This document shows, one piece after another, positions 48,742-57,998 of a DNA stretch of 64,000 bases; the stretch's first letter is position 1; the number at the start of each line of letters is the position of its first letter. The notes under the pieces are model-generated. The model saw nothing but the letters and a program-made list of their open reading frames with translations, was not told the origin of the DNA and did not search any database. Origin of the DNA: Halomonas icarae (GTDB lineage Bacteria > Pseudomonadota > Gammaproteobacteria > Pseudomonadales > Halomonadaceae); assembly GCF_009901955.1 (NCBI RefSeq), contig NZ_WUTS01000001.1, positions 1,582,145 to 1,646,144 on the forward strand, read 5' to 3'. Made by a program: the position numbers and the translations under genes.

Positions 48742-51066
48742 TCAGGTCGGCGCATGCCCTGTCGGCCCGGCCGTCCTGACGAGCGGCTCCCCCCACCAGC
48801 GAGGCAGGTGCTGGCGTACCTCGTTGCGAGCGAAGCGATCATCCATCAGCACCACCGTGCCACTATCCGCGGGGTCGCGAATCACCCGCCCCGCCGCCTG
48901 CACCACCTTGACCATCCCCGGGACTCGATAGGCATACTCGTCGCCACGTCCGTAGCGCGCCTGCAGCCGCGTTCTGAGTGCCTCATTGATGGGGTCCGCC
49001 GGTGGGAGCCCCAGGGTCGCGACAAAGGCCCCCACCAGCCGCTCACCGGGCAGGTCAATGCCCTCACCGAAGGCGCCTCCCAGCACCGCAAACCCGATGC
49101 CATGCCCATCGGCGGTGAAGCGTGACAGGAAGGCATCGCGTGCCGCCTCGCTCATGCGACGCTCCTGGGCCCAGGCGGGGATCTGCGGATGACAGGCAAC
49201 AAAGTGGGCAAACACCGCCTCCAGATAGGCGAAGCTGCTGAAGAAGGCCAGATAGTGGCCGGGGCGCCGCGCATGCTGCGCGGCGATCTCGGCGACGATA
49301 GGGGCAAGCGAGGCTCCGCGGTCGCGTAGTCGCGTCGAGATATCGGCGCGAACGGAGACCTCCAGCTGGCTGGCGGCAAAAGGAGATGGCACCTCTCGCC
49401 AGACACTCCCCTTTGGCAGCCCCAGCAGATCGCGCTGGTAATCGGCCGGCCCCAGGGTCGCCGAGAACAGCACCACACAGTGCGCCGCGGCAAAGCGCGC
49501 CGCGAGGAAATCCGCCGGAATCAGGTTGTGAAGTGCCAGCCGCGCTCGTCCCCGCCCCTCACGGGTCAGCTCACACAGCGTGTGATCACCAAGGCGTTCG
49601 GCCAGGCGCAGGAAAGCCAGGGACTCGAACAGCAGCTCCTGCCACTCGGCCCCCAGTGCCGGATGCTCTCCCAGAGCCTCGGCGAGTGCGGAGGCCAGCG
49701 CCTGGAGGCTACCCAGCAGCGAGGGCGGCAGAGTCTCCAGATGCCGTACCGCGGGACGACCAGGCCCACCGCCTTTTCCGAGTCCCGCCTCACGCACCAG
49801 AACCTGCCACTGCCGCTGCAGTCTCCCCAGCGGGGCCTTGAGCCGCTCCGGGGCGCTGCGCTTGAGCCTTCCCAGGTCGCGCTGAGCGAGGGACACGCTG
49901 TACATGCCTCGCGCCCGGGCTATCAGGTTGTGGGCCTCGTCCACCAGCACCCCGACGCGCCAGCCCTGCTCACGCGCCAAACCGTGGAGCAGCGCATGAT
50001 CATCGAACCAGTGATTGACATCGCCGACGACCACATCACTCCAGCGCGCCATCTCCTGTCCGAGATAGTAGGGGCAGACCTCATGCTCGACGGCCAGCTC
50101 ACGCAATGACTCGCGGTCGAGCCAGCGGCGCTCGGCCGCCGCCTCGCGTACCGCCGGCAGGCGGTCATAGAAGCCGGCGGCCAGCGGACAGGCCTCGCCA
50201 TGACAGGCGCGCCCCGGATACTCACAGGCCTTCTCCCGCGCGGTCAGCTCCAGCACGCGCAGGGCCAGGCCGTCCTGCTTCGGGTGGGCGCCCAGCCGTG
50301 TCAGCGCCTCGAGAGCCAGGCGTCGCCCCGGCGTCTTCATGGTCAGGTAGGCGAGTCGGTCCAGTCCGTGCCGCGGCATCGCCTTGAGCAGCGGGAAGAG
50401 CGTACCCAGCGTCTTGCCGATACCGGTAGGGGCCTGAGCCATCAGCACCCGACCGGTGGCGGCGGCCTTGTAGCTCTCCTCGGCCAGATGCCGCTGTCCG
50501 GGGCGGAAGTCGGCGAAGGGAAAGCCGATCTCGCACAGCGCGGCGTCACGCTGGCGGCGATGCTGCGCTTCCCGTTTCGCCCAGGCGCGATAGCATCGGC
50601 AGCGCTCGGCCAGCTCCTGCCACAGGGCGTCGGCGGTGGCATGCTCGCTGAACCGCGTCTCGCGCCCGCTGCCCACCTCCAGGTAAACCAGTGTCAGCTC
50701 GACCGACTCGAGATGACGCTCGGCGCATAGCAGGGCACCGTAACAACGCAGCTGGGCACGATGCAGGGCGCGCTGATTGCTTGCCAGTCGCGCGATATCA
50801 CCGCGATGGGTCTTGATCTCCTCCAGGCGATTGGCTACCCGGTCGTAGCCATCGGCGCGCCCACGCACCACGAGCCCAGCCACCTCGCCGGCCAGTGCCA
50901 CTTCCGTGAGGTAGTCCGCGCCCCGACGCCTGGCGATTTCGCGCTGCCCATCGATCCCCTCCCGGGCACTGGGCGAGGGTGTGAAGCGATGATCGAGGTC
51001 TCCCTCCCGGGCGGTGACATCGCACAGGGTGCGCACCCCGACGCGCAGCGGCTGCGGGTCACTCAT
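48742..51066 (-). CDS. XPD/DinG-like superfamily 2 helicase with nuclease-like N-terminus
   Basis: The protein has 774 residues from the ATG at 51064-51066, which overlaps the upstream FAN1-type stop as ATGA. The N-terminus (about 1-180) has RGRADGYDRV and LEEIKTHRGD, resembling the D and ExK residues of PD-(D/E)XK nucleases such as Cas4/RecB. The helicase core follows: Walker A AQAPTGIGKTLG, a Cys cluster CEYPGRACHGEACPLAAG that fits an iron-sulfur domain of the XPD family, Walker B VLVDEAHNL, and C-terminal motifs QAAGRVIRDPADSGTVVLMDDR. It is likely a 5'-3' DNA helicase working with the nuclease gene before it. Confidence 0.88.
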   Translation of the reverse strand: MSDPQPLRVGVRTLCDVTAREGDLDHRFTPSPSAREGIDGQREIARRRGADYLTEVALAGEVAGLVVRGRADGYDRVANRLEEIKTHRGDIARLASNQRALHRAQLRCYGALLCAERHLESVELTLVYLEVGSGRETRFSEHATADALWQELAERCRCYRAWAKREAQHRRQRDAALCEIGFPFADFRPGQRHLAEESYKAAATGRVLMAQAPTGIGKTLGTLFPLLKAMPRHGLDRLAYLTMKTPGRRLALEALTRLGAHPKQDGLALRVLELTAREKACEYPGRACHGEACPLAAGFYDRLPAVREAAAERRWLDRESLRELAVEHEVCPYYLGQEMARWSDVVVGDVNHWFDDHALLHGLAREQGWRVGVLVDEAHNLIARARGMYSVSLAQRDLGRLKRSAPERLKAPLGRLQRQWQVLVREAGLGKGGGPGRPAVRHLETLPPSLLGSLQALASALAEALGEHPALGAEWQELLFESLAFLRLAERLGDHTLCELTREGRGRARLALHNLIPADFLAARFAAAHCVVLFSATLGPADYQRDLLGLPKGSVWREVPSPFAASQLEVSVRADISTRLRDRGASLAPIVAEIAAQHARRPGHYLAFFSSFAYLEAVFAHFVACHPQIPAWAQERRMSEAARDAFLSRFTADGHGIGFAVLGGAFGEGIDLPGERLVGAFVATLGLPPADPINEALRTRLQARYGRGDEYAYRVPGMVKVVQAAGRVIRDPADSGTVVLMDDRFARNEVRQHLPRWWGEPLVRTAGPTGHAPT

Positions 51067-52769
51067 CTCTCTCTCACCCACTCCAGATGGCACACCGCTG
51101 CCGGGATCTCATGGCGATGGAAGAGGGTCATCCAGCGCCGCTGGTTGTCCTGCAGCCGATCCCCCGGGCCCTTGACCTCGATCAGCCGGTAGCGCGGCTC
51201 ACCCGGCGAGGCCTCGAGAAACAGCTGTATCAGATCCGGCAGGCCCGCCCGGTTGGCTCGCAGGTTGCTCAGCAGATGGTCGAAACAGATACGCAGATGG
51301 GCGGGAGGAATACAGGCCAGTGCCTGGGTGAGCAGCGCTTCATCGAGCGCTTCCCAGTGCACGAAGGGGTTGGCGATCCCCTGCTTGTCGCGCCAGGTAG
51401 CCAGGATCGTCCGGCGATATCGACCATCATCCAGCCGTGCCAGACACGCCTTGAAATGGTCACGGCGACGGGTCACGAAGTCGTCTCGATAAAGATCCGC
51501 GGGGCCGGATTGGAAGGGGTGAAAGAAGGCACCGGGCAACGGCGTGAAGAGCGCCTCCCAGCACAGCAGGCCGAACAGGCCAGTCAGCAGGGTATTCTCC
51601 ACATAGTGGACCGGTGCCGCCTCGCGATGCAGATGCTCCCGTACCGTTTGCTCGACCCGGCTGGGGCCTGGCAGGTGCAGCGTGAAACGCTCGGGGGCGG
51701 GTTCGGGGGCAGACGTCTCCGGCACCAGACTCAGGCGGCGGCGCAGCCGCGTCAGCAGCCGGCCCAGGACCTGGGCCTCCACATCGTCGCGGGTGACACG
51801 CGCCAGCGGCTCGGCCAGGATCAGCGCCTGACGCCAGCGCCCCTGACGCTCGGCCAGACGCAGGTAGCGAATTCGCCCTTCTCCACTGGCCTCGGGTGCC
51901 GGCCAGCCGGCTCGGCGGTAGAGCGTCGATGCCAGTTCGGCCATCCCGTCACGCTCCGCCCGACGCCCCAGCGCGAGGCACAGCCGCGCATGTCGCGACG
52001 CCAGCCAGGGGTTATCGGGTCTGGCGGGCAGCGCCTCGGCCAGATCCACAGGCGCCTCGCCCCCCTCCAGCCGCCGCCGCAGATCATGCAGTGCCAGATA
52101 GGCATCGACCTCGTCACGCCGGTGAAAGGCCCGGGAGTCGGCACCGAATGCCACCGCTTCGAAGCGCTGATGCCCAAGCTCGGCAAGCACGAACTCCGAC
52201 CAGTCCTGGCGCAGGTTGCCGAAGAACATCAACCGCAGACGATCACAGCTCGCCATGATGCACACCCGCACCACCCGCTCGGGGGCCTCTGGCCACCAGG
52301 CGCTCAGCGGTCGCGGCATCAGCCCTCGCGCCAGCAGCGCCTCGCGCAGGGCTCCCTTGCCTACGGTCGCAGGCAGGCCCGCCTCGGCGATCTCTGCCGC
52401 CAGGGCCTGACGCAGCTCGGTGAGTCGCAGCTGGGTGAAGAGCGTCGCCACATCGAGCACCGGCGCCTCCTCCACCAGCCCGGCCGCCACCAGCGGCGCC
52501 AGCGCCGACTCGGTATTGCCGATCTCGGCATCGATCTCGGGATAGACCAGCCGCGAGGGGCGAAAGTGCTCGCCCTTGCGCATGACCATGCGCACCAGCA
52601 GCGCCCGTGAACCAAGCGGCAGGCCGGCAAACAGAGCCAGGAAGGCGTGTTCAACGTCGCTGAGCAGGTCGCCGTGGCGCTCGGCCACCCAGGCCAGCAC
52701 ATGCTCGAAGTTTGCCAGGTAGTACAGCGGGTCTTCGAGGGGGGCGGCGACGGCTTGATTACTGTTCAT
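51063..52769 (-). CDS. FAN1-type structure-specific nuclease with VRR-NUC domain
   Basis: The 568-residue protein ends in a VRR-NUC domain with the catalytic residues of PD-(D/E)XK enzymes: [19 protein letters not shown] followed by LIEVKGPGDRLQDNQRRWM. Upstream lie a SAP-like or helical DNA-binding region (KGALREALLARGLMPRPL, about 140-160) and TPR-like helices. Bacterial FAN1, for example the P. aeruginosa enzyme of similar length, cuts branched and cross-linked DNA. The gene precedes the helicase with a 4-base overlap, so the two are probably co-expressed as a DNA-repair pair. Confidence 0.9.
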   Translation of the reverse strand: MNSNQAVAAPLEDPLYYLANFEHVLAWVAERHGDLLSDVEHAFLALFAGLPLGSRALLVRMVMRKGEHFRPSRLVYPEIDAEIGNTESALAPLVAAGLVEEAPVLDVATLFTQLRLTELRQALAAEIAEAGLPATVGKGALREALLARGLMPRPLSAWWPEAPERVVRVCIMASCDRLRLMFFGNLRQDWSEFVLAELGHQRFEAVAFGADSRAFHRRDEVDAYLALHDLRRRLEGGEAPVDLAEALPARPDNPWLASRHARLCLALGRRAERDGMAELASTLYRRAGWPAPEASGEGRIRYLRLAERQGRWRQALILAEPLARVTRDDVEAQVLGRLLTRLRRRLSLVPETSAPEPAPERFTLHLPGPSRVEQTVREHLHREAAPVHYVENTLLTGLFGLLCWEALFTPLPGAFFHPFQSGPADLYRDDFVTRRRDHFKACLARLDDGRYRRTILATWRDKQGIANPFVHWEALDEALLTQALACIPPAHLRICFDHLLSNLRANRAGLPDLIQLFLEASPGEPRYRLIEVKGPGDRLQDNQRRWMTLFHRHEIPAAVCHLEWVRER

Positions 52770-52892
52770 ATATCCATAATATCAGCTGAGAGGCAGACTC
52801 ACCCCTCCAACAACGGCCAGTCGCCGGAAAAGTCTTGGGCGGTACTGTCATCTGCGACAGCCCAAGGCAGTAATATCGATGGTGGGGCAGCG

Positions 52893-53903
52893 TCACAAGG
52901 AATCATTCGGGTCGGAGGCCTTCTTGCACTCCCCAGGACTGACTCCACGCCATGGCCCCCCATGGCCCACTGTGTCGGCAGCATAGGCGTCGCGCTCTCC
53001 GAGGGGACGAGGCTCACCGACGGTCGTATCACGATAGGTCTGGCGTTCCATTTCCGCGTTGAACTCTGCCCCGAGCAGCACGACGAAGGCCGAGAGCCAG
53101 AGCCACAGCATCAGCACCACCACCGCGCCCAGTGATCCGTAGATTTCGCTTACGCTGATCACGCGACCGAAGTAGAGCGATAGCCCAACGGAGCCGATCA
53201 GCCACATCAAGGTGGCGACGACAGATCCGACGCTGAGCCACCTCCAGCGTGGCGACCTCCGATAGGGCCCGAAGCGGTAGAACACGGCGATAGTCAGCAT
53301 CATCACCATCAGGAGTGCCGGCCAGCGCAGCCAGGCGACGGCCCTTACCAGCAGGGTATCCAGCCCCAGCATGCCGATGGCCAGCGGAAAGAAGGCGACA
53401 AACGCAACGGTGACCAGCAACATGAGGATCAGCCCCAGCGTCAGGGCCGCGACGATCAAGCCGCGGTGCAACGCTCCGCGCCTGTCGTCTTCTCCATATA
53501 CCACATTCAGCCCCATCACCATCCACAGCACGCCCTTGGAGCCGATAAACATCGCCACCAGCACGCTGCCCAGTGCCGTGAGACTGAGGCCGGTACTGGT
53601 GCTCTCGCCGATCTTGCGTGCCTGATCGTTGATCAGGCTGGAGGCCTCGGGCGGCAGGTAACGGCTCAGCTGAATGATCTGACCCGCCAGGTCCTGAGGA
53701 TCCATCACCAGCGCCCAGATCGAGATGATAGCCGCGATCATCGGGAAGAGCGCCAGCATGGCATTGAAGGCAATGCCGGCAGCCATCATGGCGACAAGAT
53801 CCTGGGCGACCTCCTGCTTGACGCGCCACAGGATATCCAGCCAGCCACCCGCGGGGATCTGACCGGGCTTGCTGGCGCAACGCCCATGTGTCTGCTTGGC
53901 CAT
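52893..53903 (-). CDS. YihY/BrkB-family inner-membrane protein
   Basis: From the ATG at 53901-53903, with a GGAGGT site, the protein has 336 residues. It shows the family pattern: AGIAFNAMLALFPMIAAIISIWALV near residue 45, DQARKIGE, MFIGSKGVLWMVMGLNVVYGEDD, and the RFGPYRRSPRWRWLSVGSVVATLMWLIGS region, with six or so TM helices. BrkB/YihY was first assigned to RNase BN by error; the true role is unknown. The C-terminal 50 residues are hydrophilic. Confidence 0.87.
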   Translation of the reverse strand: MAKQTHGRCASKPGQIPAGGWLDILWRVKQEVAQDLVAMMAAGIAFNAMLALFPMIAAIISIWALVMDPQDLAGQIIQLSRYLPPEASSLINDQARKIGESTSTGLSLTALGSVLVAMFIGSKGVLWMVMGLNVVYGEDDRRGALHRGLIVAALTLGLILMLLVTVAFVAFFPLAIGMLGLDTLLVRAVAWLRWPALLMVMMLTIAVFYRFGPYRRSPRWRWLSVGSVVATLMWLIGSVGLSLYFGRVISVSEIYGSLGAVVVLMLWLWLSAFVVLLGAEFNAEMERQTYRDTTVGEPRPLGERDAYAADTVGHGGPWRGVSPGECKKASDPNDSL

Positions 53904-54003
53904 AGCCACCTCCGTTGCGTTGGGTAAGCCGCAGCACTCTCCTTGCCTTGCTCGTTTATTGATGTTGCTCGTTTATCGATGTTGTCAGTTGATATCGGCA
54001 GAT

Positions 54004-55053
54004 TCACATCCCAACGGCAAGCTCGGCGATGACATCGGCGGCGGGAATGGGACGACAGCGACTGGCGTTCTGCCCGGCCCAGAGTGGCGAGAAGTCGCCG
54101 CTGCCCGTGGCCTCGGCGGCGGCGCGTAGCGGCGCGATTGCCGAGGTGGCCAGGGGAAAGGCCGGGGCCACTTCGGCCATGGGTCCCAGCTCTCGCATCA
54201 GCCGGGTGACGATGCCTCGGGCCGGACGACCGCTATAAAGGTTGGTCAGCGCCGTATGACGTGCCGCCTCTGATTGCAGCGCGCGACGGTGGATTGCCGA
54301 GATCGTGGTCTCGGGGCAGCACAGCAGAGCGGTGCCTATCTGCAAGGCATCGGCACCCAACGCCCGGGCCGCCGCTACCCCGCTGGCATCGGCGATCCCC
54401 CCGGCGGCGATCAGGGGCAGGTCAACGGCATCACGCACCTGAGGCAACAGGGCAAGGGTACCCATCTGGGTCGTGATCTCCTCGCTAAGGAACATGCCGC
54501 GATGTCCGCCAGCCTCCAGCCCCTGGACGATCAGCGCATCGGCACCCTGAGCCTCGAGCCAGCGAGCCTCCTCCACCGTGGTGGCCGTGGAGAGCACCGT
54601 GGCGCCCCAGGCCTTGACCCGCTCGAGCAGGACGGCGTCGGGCAGACCGAAATGAAAGCTCACTACCTCGGGCCGAAAGGGTTCCAGGACCTCACAGGCT
54701 TGATGGTCGAAGGGGCGACGCCCTGGCCCCTGGGTCACGGCATCGATATCCAGACCGAACTCGGCGAAGAAGGGCGCGAGCGCCTTATGCCAGCGTGCCT
54801 GGACGCCAGAGTCCGGCTCGGGAGGAACATGGCAGAAGAAGTTGACGTTGAGTGGCGTCGAGGTGGCGGCGCGGAACGCCGCGAGCTCCTCACCCATGGC
54901 CTCGAGCGAGAGCATGGCACAGGGTAGTGCCCCCAGCCCTCCGGCTCGCGACACGGCGATGGCCAGGGCGCTGTCCTGGGCACCGGCCATGGGTGCCTGG
55001 AGGATAGGCAGCTCGATGCCGAGACGCTGATGCAGAGATGGCGACAGGGTCAT
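54004..55053 (-). CDS. Nitronate monooxygenase (2-nitropropane dioxygenase family)
   Basis: The 349-residue protein begins with LGIELPILQAPMAGAQDSALAIAVSRAGGLGALPC, which holds the FMN-binding Gly-rich loop of NMO. It continues with GADALIVQGLEAGGHRG (with the catalytic His), LIAAGGIADASGVAAARALGADALQIGTALLCCPE and a C-terminal helical part. NMOs oxidise alkyl nitronates with FMN and O2. The ATG at 55051-55053 is preferred over an upstream frame start. Confidence 0.88.
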   Translation of the reverse strand: MTLSPSLHQRLGIELPILQAPMAGAQDSALAIAVSRAGGLGALPCAMLSLEAMGEELAAFRAATSTPLNVNFFCHVPPEPDSGVQARWHKALAPFFAEFGLDIDAVTQGPGRRPFDHQACEVLEPFRPEVVSFHFGLPDAVLLERVKAWGATVLSTATTVEEARWLEAQGADALIVQGLEAGGHRGMFLSEEITTQMGTLALLPQVRDAVDLPLIAAGGIADASGVAAARALGADALQIGTALLCCPETTISAIHRRALQSEAARHTALTNLYSGRPARGIVTRLMRELGPMAEVAPAFPLATSAIAPLRAAAEATGSGDFSPLWAGQNASRCRPIPAADVIAELAVGM

Positions 55054-55187
55054 GTCAGGCTCCGTCACGGGGATGAGTGTCGCTACAGTCTGCGTGCCCC
55101 CTCTTGTTCGCGGCAAGACGACATTGGGCACAGCGCAGCCTCTTCAGCAAAGGTCGGCGCGGTGGCTGTTGCGAGATGGTCAACGCC

Positions 55188-55709
55188 TCAGTCTGCGGCT
55201 GGTTCCAGCACCATCTGGGCACCCCGGATGCGGATGTCGAAATGGTCGAGGAAGCTCATGCCCAGCAGGGCGGTATCGCCCTCCAGCCCCAGGCTGACGG
55301 AGCCACGCACATCACGGGCCACGTAGCCGCCCAGGCTGACCTCATCGAGGAGGGTGAGGTCACCGCGTACCCGCCCGTTGGCGGTATTGAACCAGGCGCT
55401 ACCGGTCGCCTCGAGCCCCAGCCGCTCGGCCATCTGCCGCGGCAGTGCCACGTAGGTGGCACCGGTATCCACCAGGAACTCCACCGGTTCGCCGTTGATT
55501 CGCCCGGTGGCCACGAAGTGGCCACCGCGATTGCGCTCGAGCACCACCGGCGCCCCCTCCTCCACGGCGCTGACCAGATGGCTGTTGGGGTTGCGCTGGC
55601 GCTCCACAAGGCCCTGGAACCACCAGGTACCGGTTGCGATGAACAGCACCCAGAACAGCAGCATCATGCCAAGCCCGGTGCGCTTCACTCCCCTGTCCTG
55701 ATCGCTCAT
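55188..55709 (-). CDS. Membrane-anchored retropepsin-like aspartic protease
   Basis: The 173-residue protein has an N-terminal TM helix (LGMMLLFWVLFIATGTWWF) and a retropepsin-like domain with the catalytic FLVDTGATYVALP motif near residue 80. Motifs in its second half, GDTALLGMSFLDHF, complete the flap and C-terminal strand of the TIGR02281-type family. One DTGA triad per chain implies a homodimer, probably facing the periplasm. The target is unknown. Confidence 0.85.
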   Translation of the reverse strand: MSDQDRGVKRTGLGMMLLFWVLFIATGTWWFQGLVERQRNPNSHLVSAVEEGAPVVLERNRGGHFVATGRINGEPVEFLVDTGATYVALPRQMAERLGLEATGSAWFNTANGRVRGDLTLLDEVSLGGYVARDVRGSVSLGLEGDTALLGMSFLDHFDIRIRGAQMVLEPAAD

Positions 55710-55780
55710 CCTGTCACTCCCGGCAAGGCCCCGATCTCCTTTGACCCACTAGTAGCAGGTGGATTCCCACGCTCGACGAG

Positions 55781-57160
55781 TCACTCTGCCGAGAGATCAT
55801 CCCTGGCGCGGCCGTTGCGTGCTTCCCAGGCCGCGGCGGCGCGCTGGCCTCGGGCCTGGTCGACGAACAGGCAGATCAGGATGGCAACGATAAACAGCGC
55901 CGCACACAGCAGTATGGAGGCCTGCAGTCCCACCACTGATTGCAGCAGCCCCAGGGCGATGATGCCGAAGACACCGGCCAGCTTGTTGGCTAGCCCCCAG
56001 AAACCGAAGAACTCGGCGGCCTTGCGGGTCGGCGAGAAGAGACCCACCAGGGCACGGCTGGCGGACTGGCTGGAGCCCAGCGAGAGCCCCGCCAGGCAGC
56101 CGACGACGAGAAACAGGTGCTGGGCCTCCCAGCCGAGCCCGAAGCGTCCATTGAGCAGGGCCGTGACCTCGGGGGTGGCCCAGATGGCAAGTATCGCCGC
56201 CACCCACAGCACCAGGGTGAACTGGTAGGTCAGCTTGGTACCGAAACGATCCTGTATAAAGCCGAAGCCCAGGGCACCGGCCGCCGCGGTGACCTGCACG
56301 ATGATGAACATCAGGTTGCGGATAGACTCGTCCCAGCCGATCACCTGGGCACCATAGATAAAGGCGAAGGCGATGATGATATAGACCCCGGCCATGGAGA
56401 ACAGCAGCGAGACCAGGAAGGTCGCCAGGTCCTGAAAACGTCGCAGCTCATGCAGGGTAGTCGAGACACGCTCTCGGGCGATATCCCGGTAGCGCTTGCC
56501 GGCGGGCTGCGGCGTGCCACGCTCCTTCACCCACAGGAAGGTAGGAATGGCGGTGATCAGGAAGAAGCCGGCGGCGAAGGGTCCCACCCAGCGAATGCGC
56601 TCGAAATTCTCCGCCGTCGCCTCGCCCAGCGCCACCAGGGTGAAGCCGGCGGCGAAGAGCCCGCCGACATAGCCCAGCGCCCAGCCGAACCCGGAGATCT
56701 TGCCCAGATCCTCCGGTGGCCCCAGATCGGGCAGGAAGGCGGCGATAAATGACTCGCCCATGGAGTAGGCGTAGTTGGAGACTACGATCAACATGAGGCC
56801 TAGTAGCACGTAACCCGGCGCCACAAAGTAGAGCATGGCGGTGGCGGCCACCGTGGCCAGGTAGCTGGCAAACAGGAAGCGCTTCTTCTCGGCACGGTAG
56901 TCCATCACCGCTCCGCATAGCGGCCCGGTGACCACCACCAGCAGGTAACTGATGGCCAGTGCCAGGCTCCACAGGAAGTTGGCCAGCCGGTAGTCACCCC
57001 CGCGCTCACCGACGATCACCGTGGTGAACAGTTCACCGAAGACCACGGTGATGATCAGCAGGGTGTAGGCCTGGTTGGCGAAGTCGAACATCGCCCAGCC
57101 GAAGATTTCGCGGCGAGAGGCGCGGACTCTTGGTAGCGGTGTGCTGTCGGTCGTGCTCAT
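55781..57160 (-). CDS. MFS transporter, UMF1/Atg22-like
   Basis: The protein has 459 residues from the ATG at 57158-57160. It has 12 hydrophobic helices and the UMF1 signatures: EIFGWAMFDFANQAYTLLIITVVFGELF at the start, YSMGESFIAAFLPDL in the middle and SQSASRALVGLFSPTRKAAEFFGFWG. UMF1 proteins resemble yeast Atg22, the vacuolar amino-acid effluxer, but bacterial substrates are mostly unknown. The C-terminus is cytoplasmic and charged. Confidence 0.87.
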   Translation of the reverse strand: MSTTDSTPLPRVRASRREIFGWAMFDFANQAYTLLIITVVFGELFTTVIVGERGGDYRLANFLWSLALAISYLLVVVTGPLCGAVMDYRAEKKRFLFASYLATVAATAMLYFVAPGYVLLGLMLIVVSNYAYSMGESFIAAFLPDLGPPEDLGKISGFGWALGYVGGLFAAGFTLVALGEATAENFERIRWVGPFAAGFFLITAIPTFLWVKERGTPQPAGKRYRDIARERVSTTLHELRRFQDLATFLVSLLFSMAGVYIIIAFAFIYGAQVIGWDESIRNLMFIIVQVTAAAGALGFGFIQDRFGTKLTYQFTLVLWVAAILAIWATPEVTALLNGRFGLGWEAQHLFLVVGCLAGLSLGSSQSASRALVGLFSPTRKAAEFFGFWGLANKLAGVFGIIALGLLQSVVGLQASILLCAALFIVAILICLFVDQARGQRAAAAWEARNGRARDDLSAE

Positions 57161-57238
57161 CGCAGCGTCCCTGTGGATGAAGGGTCCCCACCATAGCAGC
57201 CCCTTATCCACCGCACGAGATGGCGAAGGCCAGCCGCC

Positions 57239-57412
57239 CTAGCGCAGCAAGGAGAGCAACAGAGCGACGCCCCCCACCAGCAAGGCGATGATGACGGCGA
57301 TATCGACCACGCGATCGAGCCAACGATCGAAGCGGGTATACCGGGTGGCGGAGTGTCGCCTTCGAGTCGCTCCCCGACGGCGACGCTCACCCGTAACAGT
57401 GATGGGAGGCAT
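57239..57412 (-). CDS. Small basic membrane protein, 57 aa
   Basis: This short frame encodes a protein with a very basic N-terminal half (RRRRGATRRRHSATRYTRF) and one C-terminal TM helix (VVDIAVIIALLVGGVALLLSLL). The strongly ordered basic/hydrophobic layout argues that it is real. The ribosome site is weak. No family is recognised. Confidence 0.5.
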   Translation of the reverse strand: MPPITVTGERRRRGATRRRHSATRYTRFDRWLDRVVDIAVIIALLVGGVALLLSLLR

Positions 57413-57655
57413 GGCGGAAGTCCGATTTCACCATAGATACCCAAAGCTTACGGCCTGGGCCAGCGGTAGGCCAGCGACGAGATGACCTCACAGTCAGGGA
57501 TGTGCTGACTGAACACACTGGGACCGATCTGACGAGGCTTCTTTTCTCCGCTCGGCGAATCGGCCTCGAAAAGACCGGCATTGCATCGAAGATGTTCCGC
57601 CCCCATCAACAATCTCAGCAGGCTAACTTTTTTCGCCCCCTCAATCGGAGCCGTC

Positions 57656-57901
57656 ATGTCTCGCCTCGCCGCTACTCCCTTGTCCGTTCTCGATCTGGCC
57701 CCCATCCGCGAGGGTGGCAGCGCCGCCGACAGCTACCGTGAAAGTGTGGCTCTGGCCCAGCTGACCGAGCGCCTGGGCTTTACCCGCTTCTGGCTCGCCG
57801 AGCATCACGGCATTGAGGGGATCGCCAGCGCCGCCACCGCGGTGCTGATCGGCCATGTGGCCGGTGCCACCCAGCGCATCCGTGTGGGCAGCGGCGGCAT
57901 C
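57656..57901 (+). pseudogene. 5' part of interrupted luciferase-like flavin monooxygenase (LLM) gene
   Basis: The ATG at 57656 follows a CGGAG site, and codons 1-82 match the start of LLM-class (MsnO8/YhbW-like) oxidoreductases: [41 protein letters not shown] and RIRVGSGGI. The family would continue [14 protein letters not shown], which is found only at 62936. Here the frame instead runs into foreign AT-rich sequence and stops at 57923-57925, leaving a predicted 89-residue stub. Joined to the 3' part the gene would encode 331 residues, the usual family length. Confidence 0.9.
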
Positions 57902-57918
57902 ATAATGCCAGATCATAC

Positions 57919-57934
57919 TGGATAAACAGATTCA
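57919..57934 (+). repeat. Left copy of imperfect inverted repeat of the island
   Basis: TGGA, a 4-nt spacer and CAGATTCA lie 17 nt inside the left edge. The same words, with a 3-nt spacer, occur in inverted orientation at 62889-62903 near the right edge. The match is 12 of about 16 bases, so it could be a terminal repeat or chance. Confidence 0.4.
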
Positions 57935-57935
57935 G

Positions 57936-57964
57936 AAAATAAATACAATGTCAACATTTATTTT
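57936..57964. repeat. AT inverted repeat beyond the HNH-like gene
   Basis: Perfect 9-nt arms AAAATAAAT and ATTTATTTT lie 11 nt apart, 35 nt after the HNH-like gene's stop on the minus strand. They could form an AT-only hairpin terminating the island transcript, or belong to the end structure of the element. Confidence 0.4.
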
Positions 57965-57998
57965 GCAGACTGACGTGCAATCTATATGTCTTTATTTT

